A stretch of DNA of 64,000 bases from Chlorogloeopsis fritschii PCC 6912 (GCF_000317285.1 NZ_AJLN01000074.1:1-64000), one strand, 5' to 3'. Positions 36,921 to 47,092 are shown, counted from the first letter of the stretch. A program made the numbers and translations. Notes: generated by a model not told the origin, from the letters alone.

Positions 36921-37532
36921 TTGACTGCTACTTTTACAGCGACAAACAATCTAACATTGCCCACGGGTTGGCACCGCCTTACTCCCATCTGGCAAGGTGG
37001 GGAAGAAGTCATTCAACAAGGTTTGCCACACGCTCAACTAGCTCCGGCTTGGCAATTGCTACTTTTAGGTGATGGTTCCCCGACAAGACACTTACAATTG
37101 CTCACAAGTGAGCCAACAGAAGTGGATGTTATTGATATGTCATTGATTGGCATGGATTTGGATGGTGCTCCTGAGTTGATCAAAGCTGTACCTGGGCCGA
37201 GACTGCGACGGCAAGTGTGGCTGCGTACTGCCTCTGGTCAAAGATTGGCGTATGCCACCTCATGGTGGGAAGCTTCTCATGTAGATGAATATTTACAAAA
37301 CCGTTCATTGCCGATTTGGGCTAGTTTAGCTCGTCTGCGTACAGAGTTATATCGAGATATCCAAGGTATTTATCACGGTTACTCGGATGGATTGGAATCT
37401 GGTTTTGCTGAAAAAGGGCCTTTTTGGGGACGCCATTACTTGTTTTGGCATCACGGACAGCCCTTGACTTTGATATATGAAGTTTTTTCACCTTATTTAA
37501 CAAAATATTTGGGATCGACACAGTTGGCTTGA
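36921..37532 (+). CDS. Chorismate lyase (4-hydroxybenzoate for plastoquinone)
   Basis: A 203-residue enzyme converting chorismate to 4-hydroxybenzoate and pyruvate, the head-group precursor of plastoquinone in cyanobacteria. Comparison with UbiC shows the same order: RRQVWLRTASGQRLAYATSWW, LASLARLRTELYRD-like helix, FWGRHYLFWHHGQPLTLIYE and the conserved Glu in YEVFSPYL. The most upstream start is a TTG (36921) two bases after AAAGGACA; no ATG lies near, so the exact start is uncertain. It follows tRNA-Leu by 119 bp. Confidence 0.88.
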   Translation: MTATFTATNNLTLPTGWHRLTPIWQGGEEVIQQGLPHAQLAPAWQLLLLGDGSPTRHLQLLTSEPTEVDVIDMSLIGMDLDGAPELIKAVPGPRLRRQVWLRTASGQRLAYATSWWEASHVDEYLQNRSLPIWASLARLRTELYRDIQGIYHGYSDGLESGFAEKGPFWGRHYLFWHHGQPLTLIYEVFSPYLTKYLGSTQLA

Positions 37533-38251
37533 ATAGTTGACTTTTAATTCCAATCAGATTCAGAATTTGAACCGTAAAGTAACTACGGTTAGGCGATCGC
37601 TATTTTAGAGCTTCGCAGCAAAGCACTGTTGACTATCGACGTTTACTTCTTGTTGCATTTATTAACACAAGTTTGAAGTAAAAATTGCTATTAAATAAGC
37701 AAGTCTATATAGCTGTTCGAGTCAGCCTGAACATCTGGGTTGTTGCGACTGTTCATTTTGGCATGATTGAAGTAGTAAGTTATTATACGAAAAGAGTATT
37801 ATTGTATCCTGAATTTTGAATAGTTAAAGATAGTCAAGTTTTACTAAAAGTGATATGTACTACAATTGAGTAATATTAATATTTTCTAAAGCACATCATT
37901 TTTTAAACTTGAATTAATTTAAATAGTATTTATTTTTGATGGCATAGCTACTATAACCCTGTAATTTGGAGAAATGATAGCAAAGATGCTGATAAATAAG
38001 GCTATTTGAAGAATTTATACCATAAACTAAAAATTACTAAAATTTAGCTCAAATTTTGGATAATTAATCACGAAATTATTTTTCGTCAGGCGTGTCATTC
38101 ATAGGAAACAATGGTAGTTTATTACCGAAGTATTATTAACTTCTAGAGCTAATAATTTAATATATTTCACACCCTACTACAAGGGAAACTTTTTGGTTTG
38201 TTTTGGCAACAAAGCAAGTAATAAATTCGCTATGATGAGGTATTTGTTTCA
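37533..38251. other. AT-rich gene-free region
   Basis: 719 bp with no credible coding frame, RNA gene or clear repeat copy. A HIP1 octamer occurs near 37594. The composition is very AT-rich from 37780 on, as expected of promoter-proximal DNA. Confidence 0.4.
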
Positions 38252-40054
38252 ATGGCGCTGCCCGTCCTATCTGTTTCGTCGATGAAGAAGAAAAAGAAAC
38301 CATCCCTGGTACTCACACTCTCATCTGCTGGGTTATTAATTGGTGGTGGTGTGGCGGCATACTGGCTGTTAAATCAGGGACAACTATTTTCCAAAAATTT
38401 ACCAGTGGGTGCAAATATCATCCCTCAAGATGCTTTATTTGCGGTTTCCCTAACTACCGATCCCGTTCAATGGCAGCAATTGCGGGAGTTTGGCACAAAA
38501 GAAACTCAAGTCGAACTAGATCGATATTTAGTGCAGTTGCGCGATCGCTTTATCAATAACAAAGGTTATGACTTTCAAAAAGATATAAGTCCTTGGGTTG
38601 GCGAGCAAGTGACGATTGCAATTCTTGCCCCACAAGCAACTAAACCTGCACTCAAACCCATAGCTACGGATGGAAGTATTCCTAATCAGCAATCGTTAGT
38701 GATGGTGCTGCCCATCAAAGATCAACAAAAAGCTCAAAACATTTTGGCACAACCTCAAGCACTCAAAGGAGGAGAATGGAGTGAGCGCAGCTACGAGGGT
38801 ATTGCCATCAAAGAAACTAAATCCACATTGGGAGAAAATTTATCAGCAGCAGTCATCAATGGTCGTTTTCTGGTGATTGCTGACGATTCTAAAACTATAG
38901 AACAAGCAATTCAAGCTTATAGAAATAAAACATCTCTAGCCACAAGCGCAGGTTTTGCAGATAACTTTCCTAAAATAGCTAGCTCTCAACCTTTTGCTCA
39001 ATATTATGTAAATGTGCCATCCTCTGCCAAAATCGCTGCCGCATCTGGTAACCGTCATTTACCCGCCCAAGTTTTAGCACAACTGCAAAATAACCAAGGT
39101 TTAGCAGGTACAGTTACCTTAGAGCCACAAGGAATACGTGTTAAAGGTGTTTCCTGGCTCAATCCTAATAGTCAGCGTGTGTTGGCAGTTGAAAACAAAG
39201 CTGGGAAGATGCAAAATCGCGTGCCATCTGAAACCTTGATGATGTTTTCTGGTGGCAACTTGCAACGTTTTTGGGCAGACTACGTTTCCACATCCCAAGG
39301 AAATCCGCTCTCACCCATTGCACCAGAACAGTTGCGAGGAGGTGTAAAATCTCTTGTGAATCTCGATTTAGAACGAGATTTATTGAGTTGGATGGGCGGA
39401 GAGTTTTCTCTTTCCGTAATTCCCAATACTCCCAACAGTTCATCAGAGGATTTTCGTGCTTCTTTGCTGTTTATGGTACAAGCACGCGATCGCGATCGGG
39501 CAGAAACTTCCTTAAAACAGCTCGATGAAGTAATGAAAACTCAGTACCAATTCCAGATTCAACAGACGACTGTCGCTGGTAAACCTATTGTTAACTGGAT
39601 TGGGCCTTTAGGCACCTTAACTGCTACCCACGGTTGGTTAGATGAAGATATTGCTTTCTTGGCGCTGGGTGCTCCCATCAGCGATAGAATTATCCCAAAA
39701 CCTAACAACGCACTAGCTATTAACCCTTTATTTCAAACAACAGTTCCTTTAGAAAAAAATCCTAAAAATAGCCAGTTTTTCTTAGATGTAGAACGTACCG
39801 CCAAAAATTTTCCTTTACCGACTCTGTTGCCAAATCAACAAGCATGGTTAAAAGCAACACGCTCGGTTGGTATAACAACCGCGATCGAAGATAGTCGTAC
39901 TAATCGCTACGAAATTTTTCTAGGACTCAAAAAAGCTGGAAAACCAGCTTCTCTAAAGAGTTCCTCTATCAATCCCATCTCTTCTCTTACTCCTTTGCCG
40001 ACTCTACCCAATGCTTCTGGCATACCCTTACGTGCAACACCACCGTCTCCCTAG
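38252..40054 (+). CDS. DUF3352 domain protein, membrane-anchored
   Basis: A 600-residue protein. A basic N-terminus (MKKKKKPS) precedes one hydrophobic segment (LVLTLSSAGLLIGGGVAAYW), so it is probably anchored in the membrane with a large periplasmic or lumenal domain. That domain starts LPVGANIIPQDALFAVSLTTD, the DUF3352 hallmark, and continues through paired repeats of similar fold. Function is unknown; the family is common in cyanobacteria. The start could be 38282 (MKKKKK). The stop (PPSP) abuts a C-rich then G-rich dispersed repeat. Confidence 0.85.
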   Translation: MALPVLSVSSMKKKKKPSLVLTLSSAGLLIGGGVAAYWLLNQGQLFSKNLPVGANIIPQDALFAVSLTTDPVQWQQLREFGTKETQVELDRYLVQLRDRFINNKGYDFQKDISPWVGEQVTIAILAPQATKPALKPIATDGSIPNQQSLVMVLPIKDQQKAQNILAQPQALKGGEWSERSYEGIAIKETKSTLGENLSAAVINGRFLVIADDSKTIEQAIQAYRNKTSLATSAGFADNFPKIASSQPFAQYYVNVPSSAKIAAASGNRHLPAQVLAQLQNNQGLAGTVTLEPQGIRVKGVSWLNPNSQRVLAVENKAGKMQNRVPSETLMMFSGGNLQRFWADYVSTSQGNPLSPIAPEQLRGGVKSLVNLDLERDLLSWMGGEFSLSVIPNTPNSSSEDFRASLLFMVQARDRDRAETSLKQLDEVMKTQYQFQIQQTTVAGKPIVNWIGPLGTLTATHGWLDEDIAFLALGAPISDRIIPKPNNALAINPLFQTTVPLEKNPKNSQFFLDVERTAKNFPLPTLLPNQQAWLKATRSVGITTAIEDSRTNRYEIFLGLKKAGKPASLKSSSINPISSLTPLPTLPNASGIPLRATPPSP

Positions 40055-40111
40055 AGAGGGCAGGGGAGCAGGGGAGCAGGGAGCAGAAGAGTACCAGGAG
40101 ATAGGCAGAAC

Positions 40112-40200
40112 ACTAACGACTGTACGGGCGGGTTTAAAAGATAAATTGTCGTTTTTAACCGTTCATATAATCAACAAAACCCGCCCCTACTAATGACTAA
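40112..40200. repeat. 90 bp dispersed element, copy B
   Basis: The reverse complement of copy A (34731-34820): ACTAACGACTGTACGGGCGG at the left, AACCGTTCATATAATCAAC in the middle, CCCGCCCCTACTAATGACTA at the right. Few mismatches are visible. It lies between the DUF3352 gene and the cytochrome c biogenesis gene. Confidence 0.8.
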
Positions 40201-40281
40201 CCACCAACTATTAGCCAGAAACAGATAGGATCAAAACTGTCAGAAGAAATACTTTTAGGAATCCATGGGGGAGAACATTTT

Positions 40282-41331
40282 ATGAATCTGGTTGAACTCC
40301 AGAACTCGCTAGACAATGCCTCCTTTGCTGTCCTCTTTATCACAATGCTGATTTATTGGTTTGGGGCGGCTTTTGGGAACGTGCCCTATTTACCAACTTT
40401 GGGAACGGCAGGGATGGCGATCGCTAATTTATGCATCGCAACATTACTAGGAGCGCGATGGCTAGAGGCTGGCTATTTTCCTCTCAGCAATTTGTATGAA
40501 TCTCTGTTTTTCTTAGCTTGGGGAATCACAACTATCCATCTGATTGCTGAAAACAGCAGCCGCAGTCGTTTAGTAGGAGTTGTTACTGCCCCAGTTGCGA
40601 TGGGCATTACCGCTTTTGCCACCCTAACATTGCCATCAGAAATGCAAGTAGCTGAACCATTAGTACCTGCATTGAAATCAAATTGGTTGATGATGCACGT
40701 CAGCGTCATGATGTTAAGTTATGCGGCTTTGATGGTAGGTTCGCTGTTGGCGATCGCTTTCCTCGTCGTCACTCGCGGGCAAGATATCCAACTCCAAGGA
40801 AGTTCTGTTGGTACTGGTGGTTATCGCAGTAATGGTTTCCGCTTGCAAAAAGCAGGTGAACTAGTTTCTCAATCCTCAACAGTGGCAGTAGAAAATAATG
40901 GCTTGGCTCGTTACGAAAGTAACACTAACGGTAAAACTGCTGTTTTGGATTTAGTTACTGCTTCCGAGCCTCAAACCGTAACATCTGGCGAACCCCTTTC
41001 ACCTCAACGCCTCAGCCTTGCTGAAACCTTAGATAATATTAGCTATCGAGTCATTGGACTCGGATTTCCTCTATTGACGATTGGTATTATTGCTGGTGCT
41101 GTTTGGGCTAACGAAGCTTGGGGTTCCTACTGGAGTTGGGATCCTAAAGAAACTTGGGCATTAATTACTTGGTTAGTTTTTGCGGCATACCTCCACGCTC
41201 GTATTACTCGTGGTTGGCAAGGGCGTCGCCCGGCAATTTTAGCAGCTAGTGGTTTTGTTGTAGTCTGGGTTTGCTATTTAGGGGTAAATCTTTTGGGTAA
41301 GGGTTTACACTCTTATGGGTGGTTCTTTTAG
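40282..41331 (+). CDS. ccsA: System II c-type cytochrome biogenesis protein CcsA (annotated CcsB by some families)
   Basis: A 349-residue integral membrane protein that handles heme and, with its Ccs1 partner, attaches it to apocytochromes c. The tryptophan-rich WWD signature is [18 protein letters not shown]. Conserved histidines occur in [14 protein letters not shown] and near the C-terminus ([13 protein letters not shown]). About eight spans are seen, with a hydrophilic loop of about 80 residues (165-245). TIGRFAM-style naming calls this protein CcsB. An upstream dispersed repeat precedes the gene. Confidence 0.93.
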   Translation: MNLVELQNSLDNASFAVLFITMLIYWFGAAFGNVPYLPTLGTAGMAIANLCIATLLGARWLEAGYFPLSNLYESLFFLAWGITTIHLIAENSSRSRLVGVVTAPVAMGITAFATLTLPSEMQVAEPLVPALKSNWLMMHVSVMMLSYAALMVGSLLAIAFLVVTRGQDIQLQGSSVGTGGYRSNGFRLQKAGELVSQSSTVAVENNGLARYESNTNGKTAVLDLVTASEPQTVTSGEPLSPQRLSLAETLDNISYRVIGLGFPLLTIGIIAGAVWANEAWGSYWSWDPKETWALITWLVFAAYLHARITRGWQGRRPAILAASGFVVVWVCYLGVNLLGKGLHSYGWFF

Positions 41332-41540
41332 GAACCTTACTCTAACCCCTCTCCCCAAGCGGCTACGGTGTACACACAAATGATGAATCAAATTCAAATC
41401 TAATATTAGTAGTGTTGTAGGTGTGTTGTCGCGTAGGGCAACGCACCATTTTAGATTCTTGTCTATGCATCATAGCCTAAACAGAGAGGGAATAACTCAG
41501 TTATGAAATCCATTTGGTTATTTAGAATTTTTAGTAAATA

Positions 41541-42251
41541 ATGGGTTTTCTAGATAAATTTGATGCGATTCTCCTTGACATGGGGGATACTTTCATGTTC
41601 GAGTGCGATCGCTTTTCGGAATTAGAAGATTTTGGTAAAACATATCGCAACCACGGTGGAAATTTACTCTCTAATTTACAAGTAGAATCTATAATTGTTC
41701 AGGTATTTAATCAAATGGGCAATGATTATAATAATCCAGAATATTATGAATCTTTCCCATCTTTAAAAAGCTATATAGTGAAGATTATTAATGAAAACAG
41801 TTTGCCAATTAGTGAAATTGATTTATTAGAGCAAGTTTTCACTAAGCACGAAATTGGAATAATTCCAAATACATATGCAGCAGCAATTAGCCAACTGAGA
41901 AAAACCCATAAATTGGGTGTTGTATCAAATATTTGGTGTAAAAGTGAATTCTGTCTTCAAGAATTTCACAGAGTAGGAATTCGTGATTTATTTGAAACAA
42001 TTATATTTTCTTCTGATTATGGTATTATAAAACCCTCGCCTTTAATTTTCCAAAAAGCAATAGAAAATATTGGTGTGAATAAATCCAAAATAGTATTTAT
42101 TGGTGATAATTTGTTGTTCGATATTGCAGGCTCAAAAGCAGTAGGTTTATCTGCAATTTGGATAAATTCAAACAATCAACCTCTTTCTCCAACTATTCCA
42201 ACTCCTGATTTAGTAATTCAAGACCTACGAAACTTACTTGAGAATGAGTAA
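41541..42251 (+). CDS. HAD-family hydrolase
   Basis: A 236-residue phosphatase-like enzyme of the haloacid dehalogenase superfamily. Motif I is ILLDMGDTFMF with the nucleophilic Asp, motif II the Ser in LGVVSNIWC, motif III the Lys in GIIKPSPLIFQKAI, and motif IV IGDNLLFDIAGSKAVGL. A helical cap lies between residues 20 and 100. The coding sequence is AT-rich. It lies 20 bp upstream of tilS, so co-transcription is possible. The substrate is unknown. Confidence 0.87.
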   Translation: MGFLDKFDAILLDMGDTFMFECDRFSELEDFGKTYRNHGGNLLSNLQVESIIVQVFNQMGNDYNNPEYYESFPSLKSYIVKIINENSLPISEIDLLEQVFTKHEIGIIPNTYAAAISQLRKTHKLGVVSNIWCKSEFCLQEFHRVGIRDLFETIIFSSDYGIIKPSPLIFQKAIENIGVNKSKIVFIGDNLLFDIAGSKAVGLSAIWINSNNQPLSPTIPTPDLVIQDLRNLLENE

Positions 42252-42271
42252 AAATATTTGTAAAATCAAAA

Positions 42272-43339
42272 ATGGTATGGACTCCCCTATATGCAAAAAT
42301 CCATCGCACTATCCGATCGCGTCACCTATTTGAACGTAAACAGCGCCTATTAGTTGCCGTCTCTGGCGGACAAGATTCTCTGTGTTTAATCAAATTATTA
42401 TTAGATTTGCAATCTAAATGGGGATGGCATTTAGGTGTTGCTCATTGCGATCATCGCTGGCGTGCGGATTCGCAAGCAAATGCCCAACACGTAGAAAGTT
42501 TAGCCAAAACTTGGAACATTCCCTTTTATTTAGCAACTGTAGAGACGGAAGAACTCGCATCTTTACAAAGTGAAGCTGCTGCACGTAACTGGCGCTATCA
42601 AGCTTTGAGTGCGATCGCCCAGCAACATAATTACAACTGCATTGTTACAGGACATACAGCAAGCGATCGGGCAGAAACCCTGCTTTATAACTTAATTCGC
42701 GGTACTGGCGCTGATGGCTTACAAGCTTTAACCTGGCGACGTTCGCTAGTTGATAACATTGTGCTAGTGCGTCCCCTGTTAGAATTGACTCGCGCAGAAA
42801 CAGAAGTATTTTGTCAAGAAAATCAGCTGCCAATTTGGGAAGATTCTACCAATCAAGATTTGAAGTACGCCCGTAACCGCATTCGTCAAGAGCTAATTCC
42901 GTATTTACGCGAGCATTTTAACCCTCAAGTTGAATCAGCTTTAGCTCAAACAGCAGAACTACTGCAAGCAGAAGTCGAATATTTAGAAAAAGCTGCCCAA
43001 AAGTTGAAGGAAGAAGCCATGAGTGAGGAAAAAAAAGACGCGGAGACAACCAGACGCCGCGAATCCCTCTCCCTCTCTCCCGCTCTCCCACTCTCCCCCT
43101 CCTTTTCCCCTCTTCCCCTCAAATTAAATCGTCGTATTTTACGAGAAGCCCCACTAGCTTTACAACGTCGTGTGATGCGGCAGGTATTGCAACAAATACT
43201 GCCGGATGCTCCCAACTTCGAGCAAATAGAAAAACTTACAGCTTTAATTACAGCGCCCAACCGATCACAAACCGATCCATTTCCCGGTGGTGCGATCGCG
43301 CAAGTACAAGGCGATTGGATCTGGATTAGGAAGTTGTAA
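42272..43339 (+). CDS. tilS: tRNA(Ile)-lysidine synthase with in-frame repeat insertion
   Basis: A 355-residue essential enzyme that modifies C34 of the CAU-anticodon tRNA-Ile to lysidine. The N-type PP-loop is AVSGGQDSLCL; other conserved blocks are VAHCDHRWR, VTGHTASDRAETLLYNLIRG and RNRIRQELIPYL. After LEKAAQKLKEEAM the protein has about 30 residues of charged, then Ser/Pro/Leu-rich sequence (about 253-283) encoded by DNA identical in style to intergenic repeats, before normal sequence resumes at KLNRRILREAPLAL. The frame stays open through it. Confidence 0.94.
   Translation: MVWTPLYAKIHRTIRSRHLFERKQRLLVAVSGGQDSLCLIKLLLDLQSKWGWHLGVAHCDHRWRADSQANAQHVESLAKTWNIPFYLATVETEELASLQSEAAARNWRYQALSAIAQQHNYNCIVTGHTASDRAETLLYNLIRGTGADGLQALTWRRSLVDNIVLVRPLLELTRAETEVFCQENQLPIWEDSTNQDLKYARNRIRQELIPYLREHFNPQVESALAQTAELLQAEVEYLEKAAQKLKEEAMSEEKKDAETTRRRESLSLSPALPLSPSFSPLPLKLNRRILREAPLALQRRVMRQVLQQILPDAPNFEQIEKLTALITAPNRSQTDPFPGGAIAQVQGDWIWIRKL
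43030..43122. repeat. C/T-rich dispersed repeat inserted in tilS
   Basis: It begins GGAAAAAAAAGACGCGGAGA, includes ACGCCGCGAATCC, and runs as CTCTCCC/CTCTCCCCC units to the CCTCTTCCCCTC end. Similar pyrimidine tracts occur intergenically at 19495 and 32040. The length keeps the reading frame. Confidence 0.65.
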
Positions 43340-43406
43340 AGGCTAATATTATTGGCATTAACGGAATATTGTTTGATAATGAAGATGAATAATTAATATT
43401 GTTATC

Positions 43407-44864
43407 TCATAAACCTACTTCTGCCCAAACTGTGGTGTATGGAGAACCAGAATTAGAGTCAACAAAATAATCTAAGTTAAGAATAACTAGGTTTTGCCCA
43501 ACCACAACAACACCTGTTCGTTCTGCAAGTTTATAGTCCGGTTTTTGTGGTTGTTTTTTCCGTAAATTGACTCCATTGATAACAGTAACTTGAGTCCCTA
43601 TGGAGGGAACAACCGTCGGCGATATAGTGACGGGTTGAGTTGTTTTAATAAGCGGTTCTCCAAGTGTAACAGTACCTAAAGTATTATTCACAGAACCAAG
43701 TCTGATCCAACCAAGGGAAAGACTCTGTTGAACATTGGAGGGTGAGACAGTTGATTGAGTAGGGTTTGTTGGTACAACTGTTGAGCGAGAAGCAAAAGGC
43801 TCTGTAGATGAAGTTTTTTGAGTATTTTGTGGCTTAGACACTACCTCTTGAAAACTTTTTATGAGGAGAAAACAAAGTAATATGCTTGTACTAATAAACG
43901 TCCCTAAGATCAAGATTTTTTGCAAATCAGTTAAGCCACTGGGGGATGGCGTTGGCTGAGATGAATATGGTGATACAACTGGTTGAGACTGTGAGGATAG
44001 TCTTGCTGGTGGTGCAGAAACCAAGGTTGGAGTAGATATAGTTTGATTTCCTCCAGTCTGCAATGCCTGTAGCATTTCTCTGGCGCTGGAGTAACGATCG
44101 CGCGGATGGTACTGTATTGCCTTATCAATTATCCCCATCAATGTAGGACTAACATTCATAGCATGACTATGCCAAAGAATTTCTCCCGTTCGTGAGTCTA
44201 TTTCCAGTGCTTGTGGTGGTTGTCCTGTAAGTAGATAAATTGCCGTCATCCCTAAACTATATAAATCGCTGGAATATACTGGTTTACCTGCGGCTTGTTC
44301 GCTGGGCATATATCCAGGCGTACCAATTACAATCGAACTAGTGGGATTTCCTTGTGAATTTAGCACCGTTCCCATTGATTCTCGTACCGCACCAAAATCA
44401 ATCAGTACGGGTTTACCGTCGCGATGACGCAAAATGATATTGTCTGGTTTGAGATCGCGGTGAATAATCCGCTTGGAGTGTACGTATTCTAAAACTGGTA
44501 ATAAATTTGCTAATAATTCTCGGACTACACTTTCGCTAAATAAACCCTGTTGTTCAATCTTTTCAGTTAGTGTGTCACCTTCAACCCACTCTTGAACTAA
44601 GTAGAATTGATTATTTAATTGAAAATAAGCATATAAAGTCGGAATCTGGTCAGTAGATCCGCCCAAGTCTTCTAAAATTGCTGCTTCCCGCCCAAACCGC
44701 TCTTGTACTAGTTGGTAAATCTGGGGATTATTTTGAATTGGTTTGAGTAGTTTAATCACACAGCGACGGTGAGAAGGCATCTGGGTATCTTCTGCTAAGA
44801 AAGTCTCACCAAATCCACCACTTCCCAGAGTGCGAATTACTTGATAGCGCTCATTGAGCAGCAT
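43407..44864 (-). CDS. Membrane-anchored Ser/Thr protein kinase
   Basis: About 485 residues. The kinase domain (about 1-265) has the glycine loop LGSGGFGETF, Lys in VIKLL, catalytic loop HRDLKPDN, DFGA, and GTPGYMPSEQ. A Ser/Pro-rich linker precedes one membrane span (ILILGTFISTSILLCFLLI). The extracytoplasmic C-terminus includes TQVTVINGVNLRKKQP, suggestive of an SH3-like ligand or wall-binding domain. The ATG at 44864 is preferred over an upstream TTG at 44888 because AAGAGG lies before it and the protein begins like its family (LLNERYQVIRTLG). Confidence 0.9.
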   Translation of the reverse strand: MLLNERYQVIRTLGSGGFGETFLAEDTQMPSHRRCVIKLLKPIQNNPQIYQLVQERFGREAAILEDLGGSTDQIPTLYAYFQLNNQFYLVQEWVEGDTLTEKIEQQGLFSESVVRELLANLLPVLEYVHSKRIIHRDLKPDNIILRHRDGKPVLIDFGAVRESMGTVLNSQGNPTSSIVIGTPGYMPSEQAAGKPVYSSDLYSLGMTAIYLLTGQPPQALEIDSRTGEILWHSHAMNVSPTLMGIIDKAIQYHPRDRYSSAREMLQALQTGGNQTISTPTLVSAPPARLSSQSQPVVSPYSSQPTPSPSGLTDLQKILILGTFISTSILLCFLLIKSFQEVVSKPQNTQKTSSTEPFASRSTVVPTNPTQSTVSPSNVQQSLSLGWIRLGSVNNTLGTVTLGEPLIKTTQPVTISPTVVPSIGTQVTVINGVNLRKKQPQKPDYKLAERTGVVVVGQNLVILNLDYFVDSNSGSPYTTVWAEVGL

Positions 44865-44888
44865 CTTCTGACATCCTCTTGCTGTCAA

Positions 44889-45244
44889 ATCAAAAACATA
44901 TTTTTCATTATCCTTCTAAGTGAATGCAAAGGTCACTACTTGTTACCTTGGCGATCACTCAAGTTCTTATGAAACGCTATGATCTCAATCAAATCCACAT
45001 CATTCCTGATTCTGGCTATTCTTTAAGAACTGCATACCCAATAATTATGTCCCCTAAATTACCCTTAATTCCTGCGTTACCTCACCCCAACATCTCCTTA
45101 AAAAGGCCGCAGGAAGGTAAGGTTATTTTATTACGGGTATTTTGACGAACATGATACAACGGATGAAAAGAGGTTAGAGGTGACAAAGAGCAACGTAATT
45201 CACGTCTCCCCTTTTCATTTTCCCTAATCCCCAGTCCCCATTCC
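44889..45244. other. Region between kinase and hmpF, possible gene remnant
   Basis: About 356 bp. A 73-codon plus-strand frame (44924-45145) includes DLNQIHIIPDSGYSLR, vaguely like the end of a proline-iminopeptidase-type hydrolase, so it may be a degraded 3' fragment; it does not look like a complete gene. The last 60 bp are a G/C-tract dispersed repeat that reaches into the hmpF stop codon. Confidence 0.3.
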
Positions 45245-47092
45245 CTAAGTTGCTGCTAATTGCGGTTGAGAAATCAAATCAACAAAAACCTGACGCATCT
45301 GGTTAATAACCTGGATTTGCTCGTCACCTGTTTGTTGAATTTCACTAATGCCTTGCAACTTCTGCCGCAATCCATCAAGGGAATCCTGAATTGGTTGTAA
45401 AGCCTCTTGATATAAATTCACCCTACCCGAACATTCCGCAGTTGCAGTTCGCAAGGATAGCAAATCTTGCTCCATCGTTTGCAGTTCTTGCCACCTAGTT
45501 TGTTGCTGTTGAGTTTGCTCTTCTATTACTCCCTGCATCTGTTCAATACTAGCCTGCATCTGCTCAATTTCTCGTTCTAAGTTTTGCAGTGCTTCTGACT
45601 GTCTTTGTCGCTGCTTTTCAATATGTACCAGTACGGGACTAAAATCTAATTTTTCTTCTTGGAAATTAGCAGACGGTTGTTCTCGCCGCAGCAACACTAC
45701 TTTGTGTTGTTTAAGAAGCCCCTGGCACTCAAGCAGATGGCGACGTTGTCCTACCAATGTTTCATTCAGCATTTGGTAGTGATCTTTCTCGTCTGCCAGT
45801 TCAGGTTCTAATGTACTCCGCTCAATTTCTGATGCTTGGTTTATCTTTTTTTGTAATTCTTCTATAGTTTTTTGCTTCTCTTCAAGTTCTTGTTCCTGTT
45901 CTTTAACAAAACTAGAGTCTACATTTAACTTTCCCTGCAAGTCTTGTACTATCTTTTGCAATTCTTCCAGAGGCATTTTTTCCAAAGCAGCCATATCCAC
46001 CTCTGGGGTAGAAACCACATCACCAGACATTGCTGCCAAAAATTGAATTTGCTGGTATAAATCTTCTTGGTATTGCAATTGGTCTTTCAGTTTACAAGCA
46101 TACTCTTGCTTGCTCGTGAGAGTGACTGTATTCACTTCCAACTGGACTGTTTGCTGTTCCAAAGAATTTTGCGCTTGTTGCCAATCATTTTGATGCTCAG
46201 AGAAAATTTGTGACAGCCGATCTACTTCTGCTTGTTGTTCGCCAACTGTTGTTTTTTGCTGCTCTAGTTTTTCCCAGTGAGAGTTAAGAAGAGATTGTTG
46301 TGTTTCCAGCATTTCAAATGCTAGCTGGAGGTGTTCTTGCATTGGTTGTGTTGGAGCAACACTGCTAGAGAGCCGATCTAGTAATTCATTGAGTAGACGG
46401 CTTTGCTCTTCATCTAGCGTCTTTCCTTGCTGTAAGTGTGCTTGAGACTCCTCTAGGCGGCGCTGCTCACCCCGCAAATGTTCCCAAGCTCCTTCGAGTT
46501 CTTGACGGTTGCGCTCAACTTCTTCTCGCAACTTTTCCATTTCTGCACAAGATGTCTCAACTGCTTGTTTTTCTGTCTCTAAGCGTTGAAACTCATCTTC
46601 CATATTTTCCAATTGTTCCAAGCGCGTTTCAATTTCCAGTTCGCGGCGATTAAGTTCCTGCGCTTGAAACGTCAGTGATTCTTTCCACTGATCGATTTCT
46701 TCTTCTTTGACTTTAATTTTTTCCTGCTGGCGAGAGAAGTTCTGCAAAATATTCACTAGCGGACGTCCCGCCTCTTGAATCCGCTGCACTTGACGCTGAG
46801 GAGTCATTTCCACCAATATAAGTGCACCATCATTTAATTTACTGGCTTCCTCAGCAGCGATTACGTCTTCTGATACGGTACTCCAACTTTGATCTGTTCG
46901 CTGACAAGCTAACAGCTTTATTTCTGTTTTGCCAGCGCCAGTAAGTAAACTGCCTTTCTGTTTTTGTACTTCTGCTAAATACAGCACACCCTTAATCCTT
47001 CTGATGGACTTAATATCAGTGTTTGTTATACGAAGATAATTGCGGTAAGCTGCCTTGTTTAAATTAAATTTAGGGGGAAACAAGGCAGGCAA
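45245..47092 (-). CDS. hmpF: Pilus motility taxis protein HmpF
   Basis: A 615-residue coiled-coil protein. The first 115 residues form a compact globular domain (FPPKFNLNKAAYRNYLRITN), then almost continuous heptad repeats rich in Glu, Gln and Leu run from about 125 to 590. In Nostoc punctiforme HmpF localises to cell poles and activates type IV pili for gliding hormogonia. The only start is a TTG with no Shine-Dalgarno, so the exact N-terminus is uncertain. It is divergent from hmpA across 615 bp. The stop TAG lies in a TTAGGG repeat. Confidence 0.88.
   Translation of the reverse strand: MPALFPPKFNLNKAAYRNYLRITNTDIKSIRRIKGVLYLAEVQKQKGSLLTGAGKTEIKLLACQRTDQSWSTVSEDVIAAEEASKLNDGALILVEMTPQRQVQRIQEAGRPLVNILQNFSRQQEKIKVKEEEIDQWKESLTFQAQELNRRELEIETRLEQLENMEDEFQRLETEKQAVETSCAEMEKLREEVERNRQELEGAWEHLRGEQRRLEESQAHLQQGKTLDEEQSRLLNELLDRLSSSVAPTQPMQEHLQLAFEMLETQQSLLNSHWEKLEQQKTTVGEQQAEVDRLSQIFSEHQNDWQQAQNSLEQQTVQLEVNTVTLTSKQEYACKLKDQLQYQEDLYQQIQFLAAMSGDVVSTPEVDMAALEKMPLEELQKIVQDLQGKLNVDSSFVKEQEQELEEKQKTIEELQKKINQASEIERSTLEPELADEKDHYQMLNETLVGQRRHLLECQGLLKQHKVVLLRREQPSANFQEEKLDFSPVLVHIEKQRQRQSEALQNLEREIEQMQASIEQMQGVIEEQTQQQQTRWQELQTMEQDLLSLRTATAECSGRVNLYQEALQPIQDSLDGLRQKLQGISEIQQTGDEQIQVINQMRQVFVDLISQPQLAAT

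Noticed and set aside
44924-45145. 73-codon open frame between the kinase and hmpF
   Set aside because: Only a vague resemblance to a hydrolase C-terminus, and the second half is repeat-like. Treated as a possible remnant, not a gene.
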